Shown here: piece after piece, positions 24,837 to 38,309 of the stretch
Position numbering within the stretch: the stretch's first letter is position 1
Layout: the number at the start of each line of letters is the position of its first letter
Assembly (NCBI GenBank): GCA_008477525.1
Contig: SPDT01000001.1
Coordinates: 2,356,001 to 2,420,000, forward strand
DNA from: Hypomyces perniciosus
Taxonomy: Eukaryota; Ascomycota; Sordariomycetes; Hypocreales; Hypocreaceae
Direction: 5' to 3'
Length of the DNA: 64,000 nucleotides
Notes under the pieces: generated by a model
What the model saw: only the letters and a program-made list of their open reading frames with translations
What the model was told of the DNA's origin: nothing
Database searches by the model: none
Translations under genes and position numbers: made by a program

Positions 24837-26034
24837 TTTGTCAAGGGGGAATTGGCACTCCAAAACATACACACAATATATATATATACCTATATACAAC
24901 GACTAGTATAAAGCGCGGGAACCGCGCTCCTAACAGAACGATAAAGCAGCGATTAAGTAATATAAGGACTAAAAGATACTGCAGATTATTTAATTATAAT
25001 ACTAGCAGCTAATAGTAATTAACAGTTACCTTTATATACTTTAGCGGCTATATTTTTATAAGTAAAGTTATATATTAAAAGGGGAAAAAAGGTAATATTT
25101 ATAAAATTAAATTTATCTATATATCTTTATACTTTTATATTTTCTGAATTTAATAGCTATTTAAATAAATAGTTAACCTTTTTCGGGTAAGTAATAAAAA
25201 GAATATAAGTATATTAAATATATTAGCTACTTTTAATAAAACCCTCTTTATAAATATTTACAAATCAAAATAGTAAATCTTAATAAAATACTGTTTTTAT
25301 TAATCCCTTTAATATTAATAAAATAATATTTAAAAACAATATAAATAATATAAAAAAATAGTAAAAAAAGTATTATTAAAAGAAAAAGGGAAAGAAAATT
25401 AAAAGTAAAACTACTAGTATCTATATTACTAATTCCTCCCTATTTAATCTATCTTAAATTATTCCCCTTTTATTAAAGTTATTATAATTAAATAATCCCT
25501 TTCTTTTAATATCTTTATTACTAGGCATTTTAAACTACTATCTGCTTATTTTATATTAATTATTTTATTATTTATATAAATATATAGATTTATTTTTAAA
25601 TATTATTTTAAGCCACTTTATTTATTAATTTAATTAAAGGTAGGCTGCAGTATATATTTAAAGCTGTAATTTATTAGATTTAGGAATATTAAAGTGCAGT
25701 TTTCTTTATTACTGCTATAAAGGCTACTATTATAGTTTACCCTTTTTCGCTTAATTTTAAAAATACCTTTTTATTATCTTTAATTACTTACTAGTTAAAT
25801 TTAATAGTAACTCCTAAAACCCTTTTATCTTTTAAGTTTTAATTGTCTTTTAATATATTAAAAAAGCTATTACTTTTTATAAAGAAAATTCACTCTATAT
25901 TTAAAGTTTTAGTATTATTAATAATAGCTAGTATAATTAATAGGGGTTTTATAGGTTATAATATTACTAAAAAATATCTTAACTTACTTTTAATTATTAA
26001 TTTTACTATTATTTTTATAAAGGATACTGCTTAT
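24837..26034 (-). mobile_element. Gypsy-2 truncated copy: 3' LTR plus adjoining internal DNA
   Basis: LTR copy 4 (24837-25240) is followed by about 790 bp (25241-26034) that match, base for base apart from transitions, the 790 bp inside the next LTR (26442-27235). The match resumes at 38178 and ends near 38310. This copy was therefore interrupted at TTAT by the 12.1-kb element, and is otherwise truncated: no second LTR of it was found downstream. Confidence 0.8.
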
Positions 26035-26441
26035 TTTGTCAAGGGGGAATTGGCACTCCAAAACACACACACAACATACACACACACCCACACACAACAA
26101 CTGGTATCGAGCGCGGGAACCGCGCTCCTAACAGAACTATAAAGCAGCGATTGAGTAATATAGGGGCTAAAAAGATACTGCAGATCATTTAATCATAATA
26201 CCGGCAGCCAAAAGCAACTAACAGTTACCTTTATACGCCTTAGCGACTATATTCTCACAGGTAGGGTTATATATTAAAGAGGGAAGAAGGTTATTATTTA
26301 TTAAACTAGGTCTATCTATATATCTTTATACTCCTATACTTTCCTAATCTAATAGCTGCTTAAATAAACAGCTAACCTTTTTTAGGTAAGTTAACAAAAA
26401 AAAATGCTGGTATATTAGGTATATTAGTTACCCTTAATAAA
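26035..26441 (-). repeat. Gypsy-2 3' LTR (copy 5)
   Basis: 407 bp, left end TTTGTCA (from TTTGTCG), right end CCCTTAATAAA (from CCCCCGACAAA). Contains the CA-repeat run near 26,062-26,098 that characterises the family. Confidence 0.88.
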
Positions 26442-29400
26442 ACCCTCCCTATAAGTATTCGCGAATAAAAGTAGTAAATCTTAATAAAACGCTTTTCCTA
26501 TTAATCCCTTTAATACTAGTATAATAATATTTAAGGAAAATGTAAACAATATAGGAAAGTAGCAGAAAGAGTATTGTTAAAAGAAAAAAAAAAAAAGGGA
26601 AAGAAAATCAAAAGCAGAACTACTGCTATTTATATTACTAATTCCTCCCTATTTAATCTATATTAAATCATTCCCTTCCTGTCAGAATTATTATAATTAA
26701 ATAATCCCCTTTTATTAATCTCTTTATTGCTAGGCATTTTAAGCTATTATCTATTTATCTTATATTAATTATCCTGTTATTTATATAGGTATATAAACTT
26801 ATTCTCAGATATTATCTTAAGCCGATTTATCTATTAGCTTAGGTAAAGTTAAGCTGCAGTATATATCTAAGGCTATAATTTGCTAGACCTAGGAACATTA
26901 AAGTGCAGTTTTCCCTATTACTGCTATAAAGGCTACTATTATAGTTTACCCTCTTTCGCCTAGTTTTAAAAGAGCCTTTTTATTATCTTTAATTACTTAC
27001 TGGTTAAGTTCAGTAATAACTCTTAAAACTCTTTTATCCTTTAAGTCTTAATTATCCTTTAATGCATTAAAAGAGCTACTACTTTCTTTAAAGGAAACCG
27101 ACTCTGCATCTAAGGTTTCAGTATTATTAATAATAGCTAGTATAGTTAGTGGGGGTCCTATAAGTTATAGCATTACTAAAAAACGCATTAACCTACTCTT
27201 AATTGCTAATCCTATTATTATTTTTATAAAAGATACTGCTTATATTGCTAGGCTAGCAGTATTATTTTATTTTTTTACTATTAATACTATTTATAAAGTA
27301 AAAGAGAATACTTTTCTTTTCTTTTACTGCAACTGGCTTAGCTATATAGCTAAAGGTACAGGTATTATTAATATAAAAAGTTACATTCTAAGTACTAGCT
27401 GCTATTATTAAAATCTTCTTTAAATACTTAAAGGTAAGAAGGCAATTAATTGTTAAAAAAGACTATTATTATAATAGATTAACCTATTCTCCTTTATAAA
27501 GTTATTTACTAATACTTTTAGGTCAGCTAGGCATTAACTACTAATCTTTATTATATTCCTCTTATAAATTATTCCAGGAAGAGCCTATTAGCTTTAATTT
27601 AATTTAATTAAATAATACCTGATTAAAAAAGGTAAAATATCTTTAATATTTATCCTAGAATTTATAATAGTAAGTTTATTTACTGCTAAAGATTAATGTA
27701 AAACCTAAATAATATCTATATAGCTTTTAGCCGAATACCTAGGGTATAGGTACCAGCATTAATTTTAAAGTAGAAGTTTAAATCCCTTTAGGTTAATTAT
27801 TCTATACTTTCTAAGGCTAAAGGAGACAGGGATCCTGCTTAAAGGTCCTGCCAGTTAACTTAATTTAACGCTAATAAGTCTATAAAGCATTTACTGGATC
27901 CAGAATAGGCTTAAATAGCTATATTTATTAGCTTTAGGTTATTCTATATACAGGACTATGCAAAAGCTAAATAAATAGGGAAATCTAGCTTTTTTAACTA
28001 TATAGGCCTATAAATCAAGGAACTGCTATGCTTAGCGCTCGCGGTTATATCCATAAAAGTCAAAGTAATAGAGGTACCTGCGTTTATTAAAAATATAAAT
28101 ACACTAATACTTAAGGAAATAAATTAACCCTATAAGAATTCATTATCCTTTAGTAAAGTATTAGAAGTTTTATAGTCTATTAAGAATACTAAAAGCTTAA
28201 AGTACTATTTAATTAAAGGTAAAGGCACCCTTAAAAGTGTCTATAGGTACTGTTATTTTAGTTTAAGCCGCTTTAATAGTCGCTAATCCTTTTACTACTA
28301 TATAAAGTATTGCCTTTAAAGTAAAGTTTAACGCCTATCTTTTACAGGAAAAGTTATATAAAAAGTTATAGATATCTTTAATATAAAAGCGCTATTTATT
28401 TACTTTAAAGTTAAATATTAATATAAAATTCTTATAGTAAATATAACTTAAAGTAATTATTATTTTAATTAATAGTTATAGGTAACTAGTAGTATACTAG
28501 TTAAGTTAAAGGTAAATTTATAATAGTTAATAGCTATATTAACTTATAATAGGACTAATAGTAAGGTTTTATTTATTTAGCTTAAAAAAGTTCCTAGCGC
28601 AGCTTAAAGATATTTAGCTAATATAGTAAAGGAGTAGAGTTTTTAGCTTATCTTTTATAGGCCAGAAAAATAAAGTAAAAAGGTAAAGGTCTTTCTTTAA
28701 ATAGGATATTATAGTAAAGAAGGAAAAAGGGTATAATTAAATAGTTTTAAAGCAGGATTTAAAGTAAAGGCAATATTTTAATTATAGTAAAATAGGATTA
28801 TATTTAAGTAAATAAAGAGAAGAAAGAGAGGCAGAGTATAATATTATTTTTATCTTTTTATAGGTGCAGGTATATAGTTTAGTATATAGGGTAGTTTTTT
28901 TATTATGCGTAAATTACTATTCTTTTAAAGTAGCCTTTATAACTTATTTATTTTTTTATTTTCTTTTCTCTCTCTCTCTTTTCTTTTCCTCCTAATCCTT
29001 CTTTAGCTATTATTTAATTATAAAGAATCCTGCTAGAAAAGCTTACTATTAGTTACTTAATATAGCCGACTTTATTAATACACCTATTACAGGCAAGAAA
29101 ACCTCTAGCAAGATTTCTTTATTTTAAAAAAGTTAAACCTAGCTTTATCTCTCTGCTTAGCTATCTACCCTAAATAAAACTCTAGTAAATAGGTATTATT
29201 TAATCGGCATCTTTATTTTAACTTTATTTAAATCTAAAAGTTTTTTATTATTTAGATTATAGGTAGTGTTAATATCAGTTAGTTAAACTTGCCAATCTAT
29301 TTAAAGATTGCTTTCTCCCCTTTATTTACACTATCCTTATCGCTTTTATTATTTATAAAAGGTTATACCCCTAAGGAATATTTTTAACGCTACGCTTTTA

Positions 29401-32400
29401 AAAGGCTTTTAGTTATATCTTTAGAATATTACGCGCGCTATTAAAGGAAAGCTTCTTAAGCCTATTTATATCCTGGCAGAGATTTTATATATTTATAGGT
29501 AGTTTTTTTATACTTTTCTTAAGCGGATAGAGTATATTAAGGCCCTGTTTATATCGTTTTATAGACAGCGCAATCTTTAGTTCTGCTAAGGGTGCCTTTA
29601 AACTTAGTCTATTACTGTTACAACTGCTAAAGAATATATCTTATTCCCTTTTTATAACTATATCTCTATCTTAGGTTTCTAATAAAAGGACTGTTTAAAT
29701 TGCCTTTAATCTAGGGCCTTTTCTTATATTTAGCGACATCTTCCTAGTTACTAGCTTTAATAAAGTAACCGAGGTATAGCTATTACTTTCCTTAAGAAAG
29801 ATTAAATATTTACTTTTATTAAGCCAGTAGTCTCTAGCTATTTTAATCCTTTAATAGCCCTTTATTTTATAAAAGACTTTCCTTATCTTAAAGGAAATAA
29901 AAAGGCAGAGAGTTAGGCAATTCAGCAGGTTTAGAAGTTTATTTTAGCTTCTGCTATTAAAAAATAAACAGTTAATAGGGAAATGTGGTTAATAAATCAT
30001 TTAATCTTACAGTTCTTTTCTTTATAGTATACCTAGGTTATATTTTTTATAGGCAGGGCAGTAAACTTTAATTAGCGGCTGTCTCCTCCCCTTTAAAAAT
30101 AATACCCAGCAGCTATTTTTTAAAAACATTGCCGCTTATCCTCCCTTATATATCCTTTATATAAAGGTAGTTATCCCAATTTATCTGGTTTATTCCAGGA
30201 ATAGCTACCTTAAAGTATTATAAAGGACCGCGTTGTAGTTAAAATATCTCTTTTTCCTTTAACTTATAAATATATACCCTAATTCTCGGCTAGACTATTT
30301 AATCTTATTAACTATATATTCCTTTAGTAATTAAAAAGTTACTGTAAAGCTTTTTAAATTCTTGGTTATTAATAACCTTAATTATCGCTCTATTAACTGC
30401 TTTATCTTTAAGTAAATCTTTATCTGCCTCTAGGTCCTAATCTATAAAAGTCTCTTTATTATCTTTAGCCACCTACTAGCCTAATCCATTTTTTATAAAC
30501 TTCTTTAGATATTCGCTTAGGTAAATTTTATTAAACAGGACCCCATTTAATATTTTTAGTTTATATACTCTTATTATATCTACTTAAAACTTAATCCTAA
30601 ATAGGCCTAGCCAATATATCTTTAATTTTATATCTCTTAAAAGGTCCCTTTAGCGCTTTGCATTATAAAGTAAAATAAAGTCGCTAGGGAGGAGTAGTTT
30701 AGCTGCTTTCCGCAGTAAATACTAATTATTAATATTTATCCTTTTAACTAATATTTAGCGAAATACAGTCACTTTCTTTTAGGCTATCTTAACGTTTCCC
30801 TCTTTTCTTTTAAGTATATGGATACGCGCTATTAATTAATCTTCTATTATATAGACTTTATCCCAGTTAATTAGCCGCTAGGTAGGTAGTTTTACTTTTA
30901 AGGGAAAAATTAGTTCCCAGCTAAATAATAGGTAAAACGCAGAATACCCTATTAAGCTTTTTACTATATATCTATCAGCTATAATCGCTTTATTTAAATT
31001 CCAGAACTACTTTTTATTAAGCCCGGCTATCTTTACTAATATTAATATTAAACTTTAATAGCTGACCTTTACTGCAGTATTAGCTTTAAGGTTATATATT
31101 AATATTTAAATAATCTTAACTTTTAGATTAATTAATACCTTTAAAAGTATCTTTTTTATTTCTAGTCTTTTATTTATAACAGCTTAAATTATTATACTAA
31201 ATCAGTATATTTATTTAAATATAAACTTTATTATTGCTGCTGATAATAAAGTAAATATAGGTTCTACTTTTACTTATCTATAAAAGTTATATTTTCCTTT
31301 AAATAAATAGATATATTTACAGTTATTTAAGATATATTAAGTATTAAAATAAACCTTCTCTATAAGCCTAGTTAATTCTATTATAATAGCTGGCTCCTTA
31401 AGGCAGTATAGATTAAAGCTTTAATACTAGGGGCATAATATAACTGCCTTATATATATTATTCTATATCTGCAGCCACTAGTATTTTTCCTTTAAAAACC
31501 AGAAAGTTACCTTTTAGCCTTTATAGCCTATTTTAGTGTAGTACTGCTAGATAACTGTTTTCCTTAAAGTTAGGCTATTAAAGATAAATGCAGGTTAGCG
31601 GCGGTATTTTATTAGTTTTGCCTATAACTTCCTATCTTTTACAATAAACCTTTTTACTTTATTCTTAAATTGCTAAAAGTCTGCAGCTAAAAGATTAAAT
31701 AATCTCTACATTATCTAAAGGTACTGCGCAATTTATTAAAACTCCTCGCTATACTCCTCCCCTAGTAGTGTAAACGAAATTGTACTTAAATGTATATCTA
31801 TAAAATCTTTTAAGTCCCTTTTTTTCTTAACTTTAGCCTTATTTATAGCAGTTACTAGTTTACAGGACAGAGTATCCACTATAACATTTTCTTTCCTAAG
31901 GATATACTTAGCAGTAAAGTCGAAAAAAAGGATATAATTAATTTATTAAATTATATACCTGCCAAGGATATTATTAATTCTACTGTTTATTTAATTAATA
32001 ACTACTTTAACGTTTATTTCCAGTGTAAATAAAAGCCTATAGATATAAATATATAGCCTTTTAAAGGTTTAGAGTAAAGCTTTATATTCTTTCTTTATAG
32101 TATTATACTTTATTTCCAATAAAAGCCAGTATTTACTTTTATATTAAATTAATTGTCTTTTCCCTTTCATAATCTATATTAAAATAGCCCCCTAGTTTAC
32201 TATACTAGCGTTAACTATAAAGATTACCTCCCTATATCCTTTATTTATATCTAATATTACTAGTATTAAAGCAGAAGTAATAAGCTCTTTAAATTTATCT
32301 ATAGCTTGCTATTATTCTTTAATCTACTTTTAAAGGGCATTATTCTTTAATAGGGTTATTAAAGGCTTAGTAATCTATATAAAATATTTAATCTAGTATT

Positions 32401-35400
32401 TATAGTAGCTAACTAAACTAAAAAAAGATTAAATTTTATTAATAGTTTTACAGTTTTCCTATTCTTTAATTTTAATAATTTTGCCTATAGCCAGTTAATG
32501 CCTTTCTATTCCATATAAGTACTCTATTAACTCGGCAAATTCCTAATAAAAGACTAATTTTACTGCCGAAATTATATATCCTAATAGTTTAATATTTACT
32601 AAAGTCTTATCTAAGTTTTACAAATACTTGAAAATATAGCGTCAAACCCTAAATATTACTTCTTTACCGCTATATATAAACTTTAAACCTTGCACCGCAA
32701 TATTATTTAAAAATAGTTAGTAAACTATAGGTATAAGATTAAATAGTATTTAAAGAATAATATATTAAAATTGCGCTACTAAATTTATAGCGCTTATTAG
32801 AAAAGTATAGTATCTTAAAAGGCTAATAGGGCTTGCAAATGTAATTATATCTTGGCTTTTTTTATTAAAAGGGATTTAATTATAGCCTAAGAAAAAGTCT
32901 AATAATAACAGTATTATATAACCTGTAAAGTTTTTACTAAATTAATCTATACTTAAAGGAATAAAAACATCCCTAATAGTTACTTTATTTATCTATATAA
33001 TAAAGTTAATAAAGTAAAGGCCGCTATCTTTCTTTTATATTAAGAAAAATAAGTTTCTATACAGCCTATAGCCTTCCTCTAAAAGACCTTTTTTAATATA
33101 TACTTATAGCAGGTTAACTACTTTTTTCTCTATACCTTTAAAAATCAGGATACTACTACTCTGCTAAGTATTATACTCTACTATATAAATAGTCTATAAT
33201 AGGGCAATCTTAAGGTCCAGCTTTCTATATTTTATAAAATCCCAGGAAAGTGCTATTTCCCTGTTTTTCAAGATCTGTATTAAAATCGCAGTTTCTTATA
33301 TTATTAGTTTCCCTTCCACTATTTTCAAGATTACTGCCAGGCAGTCTAGTATAAGTCTTAACCCAGCTTTAATTAATAAAAACTTTAGCGTAATATATTC
33401 AGCAAACAGGGTATTAAAGTCTAAATTATCCTTAACTTTATCCCACTTCTTCTATTTCTAATAAAAACTCTTAACAGAAACAGAACTATTAAACAGGGCA
33501 TTATCTACTAGATAGATTTTCACGCCCTTCTTTTTATATATAGTATTAGTTCTAATCCGCTTACGCTTCCGCGCTCTCTTTTAAGACCTTCTCCTTTATT
33601 CCTCTACTCCTTCAAATTCCTTTACCGCTTTCTTTATCGCTTTTATTTAATCTTTTAACTTATCAGCTAATAATAGCCGAATTAAATCCTCTTTAACTTA
33701 CTTTAACAGTCTATATAAAACCTCCTCTTTAAAAGTAAGGTAAGGGTTTTTTAAGCTTTCTTCTATTTTATTAACTTTATATTTAAATATAAAGTTAATA
33801 TTTATTTTAGCTTTAAATTATATAATGCCTTTATTTTATATTCTTAATAAATAGCTTTAGCAGCTAAGGTAATAACTTAAATATTCCCTATTCTGCATTT
33901 TATATATAAATCCTTATTCTTTAGTATATAATTAAATATTAACTGCGCAGCCTAAATAAATAATATCCTAAAGATAAAGGGCATTAAAATATTATTAAAT
34001 ATAATATAAAATCTAGCTGCTATTTAAGCGTTGCCTATATATACTTAAATAACAGTTTTACTATATATATTTACTTGCCTATTATTAAATATAATATTAA
34101 CCGCTTTATAGGAGTATATTATTACACTATATTTTACAGCTAGCCAATAAAAGATAATATTTCCCTTTAACCTTAAATCTATAAATGCTTTAATAAATAT
34201 ACTGTCAGGCTCTTTTAAATATACCTATATTTATAGTAAGTCCTGTAAATAGTAGAGGATTTTTCCTATTTAAACTATATAAATCCAGGTTATAGACTTC
34301 TATAACCAATTTACTTTATAGTTAATAGCTATATATAATTACTTTAACTTATAAAAGTATATTTTTAAAGGTAGTAATAGGTTTAAGTCTTTAAAATTAA
34401 ATAACTCTTTATTTAATAATCCCTTTACTAGTAAAGGTCGCGAGGTTATAGTTTTAAGAGGTTAGTCCTATAGTAACTAAACGATTTATATAGTCGGTTT
34501 TATATATACAGCTATTATATTTAATCTTTTTAATAGTTTTTCCTTTAAAGGATATTTATATATAAAGATAGATGTTACTTAATATAAGGCATATTTAAAG
34601 ATAGTTAAATTAATTTTCCTATAAAACTATATTTCAGTAATCCTTTATAATTTCGCAATTAAGTCTGCTTTTAAGGCGTTTGCGAGTTTTAGAATAGTAT
34701 TTAAAAGAGTGCTAGTTTTAAGCTTAATCGCGTTATCTAGAATTGCTGCTTGGATTATTATTTTAGCTCGCTCTGCTTTTAATAATTCCTCCCTATTCTC
34801 AGCGCCTTTAGTTCCGCCTTTTTTATTGCGTCGCGGTCTAGACAGTATAGCCTTTAAGGTTATAGGTATAAGGTCTAAATACAGTTGCTCTTTCTTAATT
34901 AATTTTTCTACCTAAAGCAGCAATAGCTTTTCCTTAGCTTATTTATCTGCCTCATCAATTATATAAATATACTTTTATCCCCTGCCAGTTATAAGGTTAG
35001 CGAGGAGAGTTTAATTAAATAATTCCTCGGTTAAGCTGGCCTAGTTATATTTATCTAAAGGTTCTTTTAGGGAGGCTGTTTTAGCTAGGTTTATAGAAAA
35101 ATTCTTAACCCTTTTTACTTATATATTATCCCTTTTTTCAGTAATTATTTAATTTTTGCCTGTAAAGTATATAATATTTATTATTAATCCCTTTGCAAGA
35201 ATTATATCTGACCTTTACAGTACCTGGATTTTAAATATTTCCCTATATACTATTTTATTATAGACAGTATTAAAGAGTTTAGCCTTATAGGTAATCGGTT
35301 TTTAGTCGAAAAAGCTAGGTTTTATCTTTTTCGCAAATAATAGGCTTAAAGAAACCTTATTCTAAACTTTAAACAATTCTACCTAAAGCGCTAGCATTTT

Positions 35401-37766
35401 TTATATATAAGTCTTAATAGTTATAATTAATATAATAAATCAAGGTAAAATTAAGGTTTTCTATAGGCCTACCTAAGTTATTTTTACTGCTAAGTTATAT
35501 ATTATAAACCTATAGCCTTTATTATAGGCTAACTTAATGCAGTTTTAAAGAAAATAATCTTTATCTTTATAATACTAATAGTATTTAATATTAGTAACTG
35601 CCTTTAAGTAGTTAATAAAAAAGGTATTCGGTATATTATTATATAAAGGGTCTATTATATTAATATTATTAATAGCGATTATTAAAATAAAAGGTCTTTA
35701 TTTAGGTTTATTGCTATTAGTAGTAATGCAATAATATTCTTTTTCTTTTAGGTTAATTACTATTTCTTTCTGTTAAAGGAGCTAAATCGCTAGTTTATTG
35801 AATTTTTCAAATAAAGCATTTATTTAATCTTTAAGCTGTAAAGTTATAGTTAATTCTATAGGTTTAGGCTATTTTTCTTTTCGCTTTTTCATCTTCAGGC
35901 TTAACTCTAACTTAAATAAATCTAATAAATCCTTAATCCTAAATAGTCCTTTATCAAACTCCCGAAAACAGGCTCTTTAAATATCAAGCTCTACTAGTAT
36001 TCTATTATAAAAAAGCATCTAGACCTTAGTATACACTAAATCCTCGAAATCGTTAATTTCCTCGATCCCTTTAAAAGCTATTACTAGCTAGAGCAGCTCT
36101 AGTAGTATTACTTTCACGATATTATAGGAATACAGTATCGCTATCTTTTAATTTTTCTTATTAAGCTTTTAATAAAGATATTGGTATTAAAGCAATTAAT
36201 CTATTGCAGACTATATTCCTATAGGTTTATAGCAATAAAGGTTTTAGAGTTATACTGTATATAATTCCGATTAATCCTTATTTTATTGCTTATAGTATTA
36301 TAAAAGTTCTTTCTTTATTTTATCCTAACTAGTACTTTCTTTAATAAAAATCTAAACTATCTTCTATTCCTTTACTTTTATAAACAGTTCCAGGTACCTC
36401 CCCTAGTCCCTAGTCAAGATTCCTTAATCTTCTATTTCTTATTTATAGTTTTTTAAAAACTAAAATACATTCTTACTATTAAATTTACTTATAAAGTTAA
36501 TCCCTATTAATAGCTTTACGCCTTAAATATTCTTAAAGGCTTAAATAAAATAGAGGAACTTTTAGGATAGTAACTTCCCCTTCTCTATTAAAAAGCCTAA
36601 TCCTTCTCTAGATTTTATTATAATGGATATAAACATTATTAATATTAGGTTAGGTATATAATTAAATAATTCCTTAAATTAAAGGGTTAAAGATAAAGTC
36701 GCGTTTAATATCCCAGTAAAAGGAGGTTATTAGTTTAATTCAGACTCTCTTACTCCAAATTAAAGTAAATTATTAAAGTTTTAATTAAATAGTTCTTTAA
36801 TAAAAAAATGCCCTTTCTCTTATAGATTAGAGTTATCCGATTTAGATAACTAGCCTTTAAAAGAGCATTCTTCTCTTAACTGAAAAAGGGATACATTCTT
36901 TTAATAATAAAGCTATAGCAATATATTCCGCTAATATAAAGAGTTTTTTTATAAAGAAGAAGGGTTGCGTTTATCTATCTAAGATAAAAAAATCAGCTAG
37001 TCTCTTAAAGATAGCTTCCTGCATTAATACTAGTTGCAAGATATTAGGTTATTATTATTCTTATATCTTCTTTAAATATCTTTAATATAAGTAAAGACAG
37101 CCTATATATTAAAGATTATAAAAGCAGTAAAAATAATACTTTTATCTAAAGTTAAGAAAAACCTAGCCAGGAATATCAGCAAAACTAAAATAAAGTCTCT
37201 ATACTAAAAGATTAAATAATTAATATATCCCTTATTAGCCCTTTATAGCTATTTTACCTATTAACCTACCCACTAGTAAATAAAATAAAGGTTATAATAG
37301 TATATTAATAGTTTAAAGGGGCTTAGGTTATATAATACTAACTGTTTTACCTATATATTTACTTTTACTATAATAACCAGTCTTTCAGTAATTTTCTTTA
37401 AAATCTCAGCTTTTAATTAATAGGTATTATTAACTGGTAGTTTCTTAAAGTTCCACTCTTTTATTATATTTTAACGCATTATGCCTAGGTTAATTAATCT
37501 TAATATCTTTTTAGAAATTATAACCAGATAAACTGCATTTTTAAAGTCAAATATTATACTAATCTATATTAAATAATTATAAAAGGGGTTTTTAGGCTGT
37601 TTCCCTCGGCTAATTATTTTATATTTATATAGAGACTAAGTAAAGCCAGCCTATAATTTTATTAGTAGTTAGGTAAAGGTAGGTCTTAGTGGCAGCATAA
37701 AAGTGCCCTCAGTAATTACTTCCTAGGATACAATCCCCAAGATTTCCCCCTATCTCGGTCACTAGT

Positions 37767-38173
37767 TTTATCGAGGGGGAATTAGCACTCTAAAACATAT
37801 ATACAACACATATATACACCCACACACAATAACTAATATTAAGCGCGGGAACCGCGCTCCTAATAAAACCATAAAGCAGCGATTAAGTAATATAGGGGCT
37901 AAAAAGATACTGCAGATCATTTAATTATAATGCCGGCAGCCAAAAGCAACCAACAGTTACCTTTATACACCTCAGCGACTATATTCTTACAAGTAAAGTT
38001 ATATATTAAAGGGGGAAAAAGGTTATTGTTTATTAAACTAGGTCTATTTGTATATCTTTATACTCCTATGCTTTCCTAATCCAGTAGCTGCTTAAATAAG
38101 CAGCCAACCTTTCTTAGGTAAGCTAACAAGAAAAAATGCTGGTGCGTTAGGCATGTCAGTTACCCCCAACAAA
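37767..38173 (-). repeat. Gypsy-2 5' LTR (copy 6)
   Basis: 407 bp, left end TTTATCG, right end CCCCCAACAAA. On the minus strand it is followed by ACTAGTGACCGAGATAGGGGG, where a primer-binding site would lie. No tRNA match can be asserted. Confidence 0.88.
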
Positions 38174-38309
38174 TTATATTATTAGGCTAATAGTATTATT
38201 TTATTTTTTTACTATTAATACTATTTATAAAGTAAAGGAAAATACTTTTCTTTTCTTTTACTATAACTGGTTTAGCTATATAGCTAAAGGTATAGGTATT
38301 ATTAATATA

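Larger units (their letters stand above)
26035..38173 (-). mobile_element. Gypsy-2: full-length 12.1-kb Ty3/gypsy retrotransposon, RIP-inactivated
   Basis: Two 407-bp LTRs (26035-26441, 37767-38173) are flanked by the direct repeat TTAT (26031-26034 and 38174-38177). Minus-strand pol: RT with 'LLEEGYRLYRNLFFLI' near 33,090, 'FTGYIILLLLDFF.GY' near 32,910 and the catalytic LDDI box changed to LNNI around 32,702-32,707; RNase H ending in DFTAKYILRKENVIVDTL near 31,870-31,925; integrase expected below that. Upstream, 33.2-37.7 kb is an unusually long gag side; a minus-strand frame at about 34,900-34,700 still reads as charged, gag-like protein. AGGGAGGGT (minus strand, 26442-26450) is the polypurine tract. 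Confidence 0.9.

Noticed and set aside
24689..25012. 107-codon plus-strand frame
   Set aside because: Runs across the boundary into Gypsy-2 LTR copy 4; chance frame through unrelated sequences.
25843..26142. 99-codon plus-strand frame
   Set aside because: Crosses from the truncated Gypsy-2 internal DNA into an LTR (encoding THTHTHT from the CA run); antisense and composite.
34709..34915. 68-codon plus-strand frame
   Set aside because: Its complement reads as a charged gag-like protein of Gypsy-2 on the minus strand, so the plus frame is a shadow.
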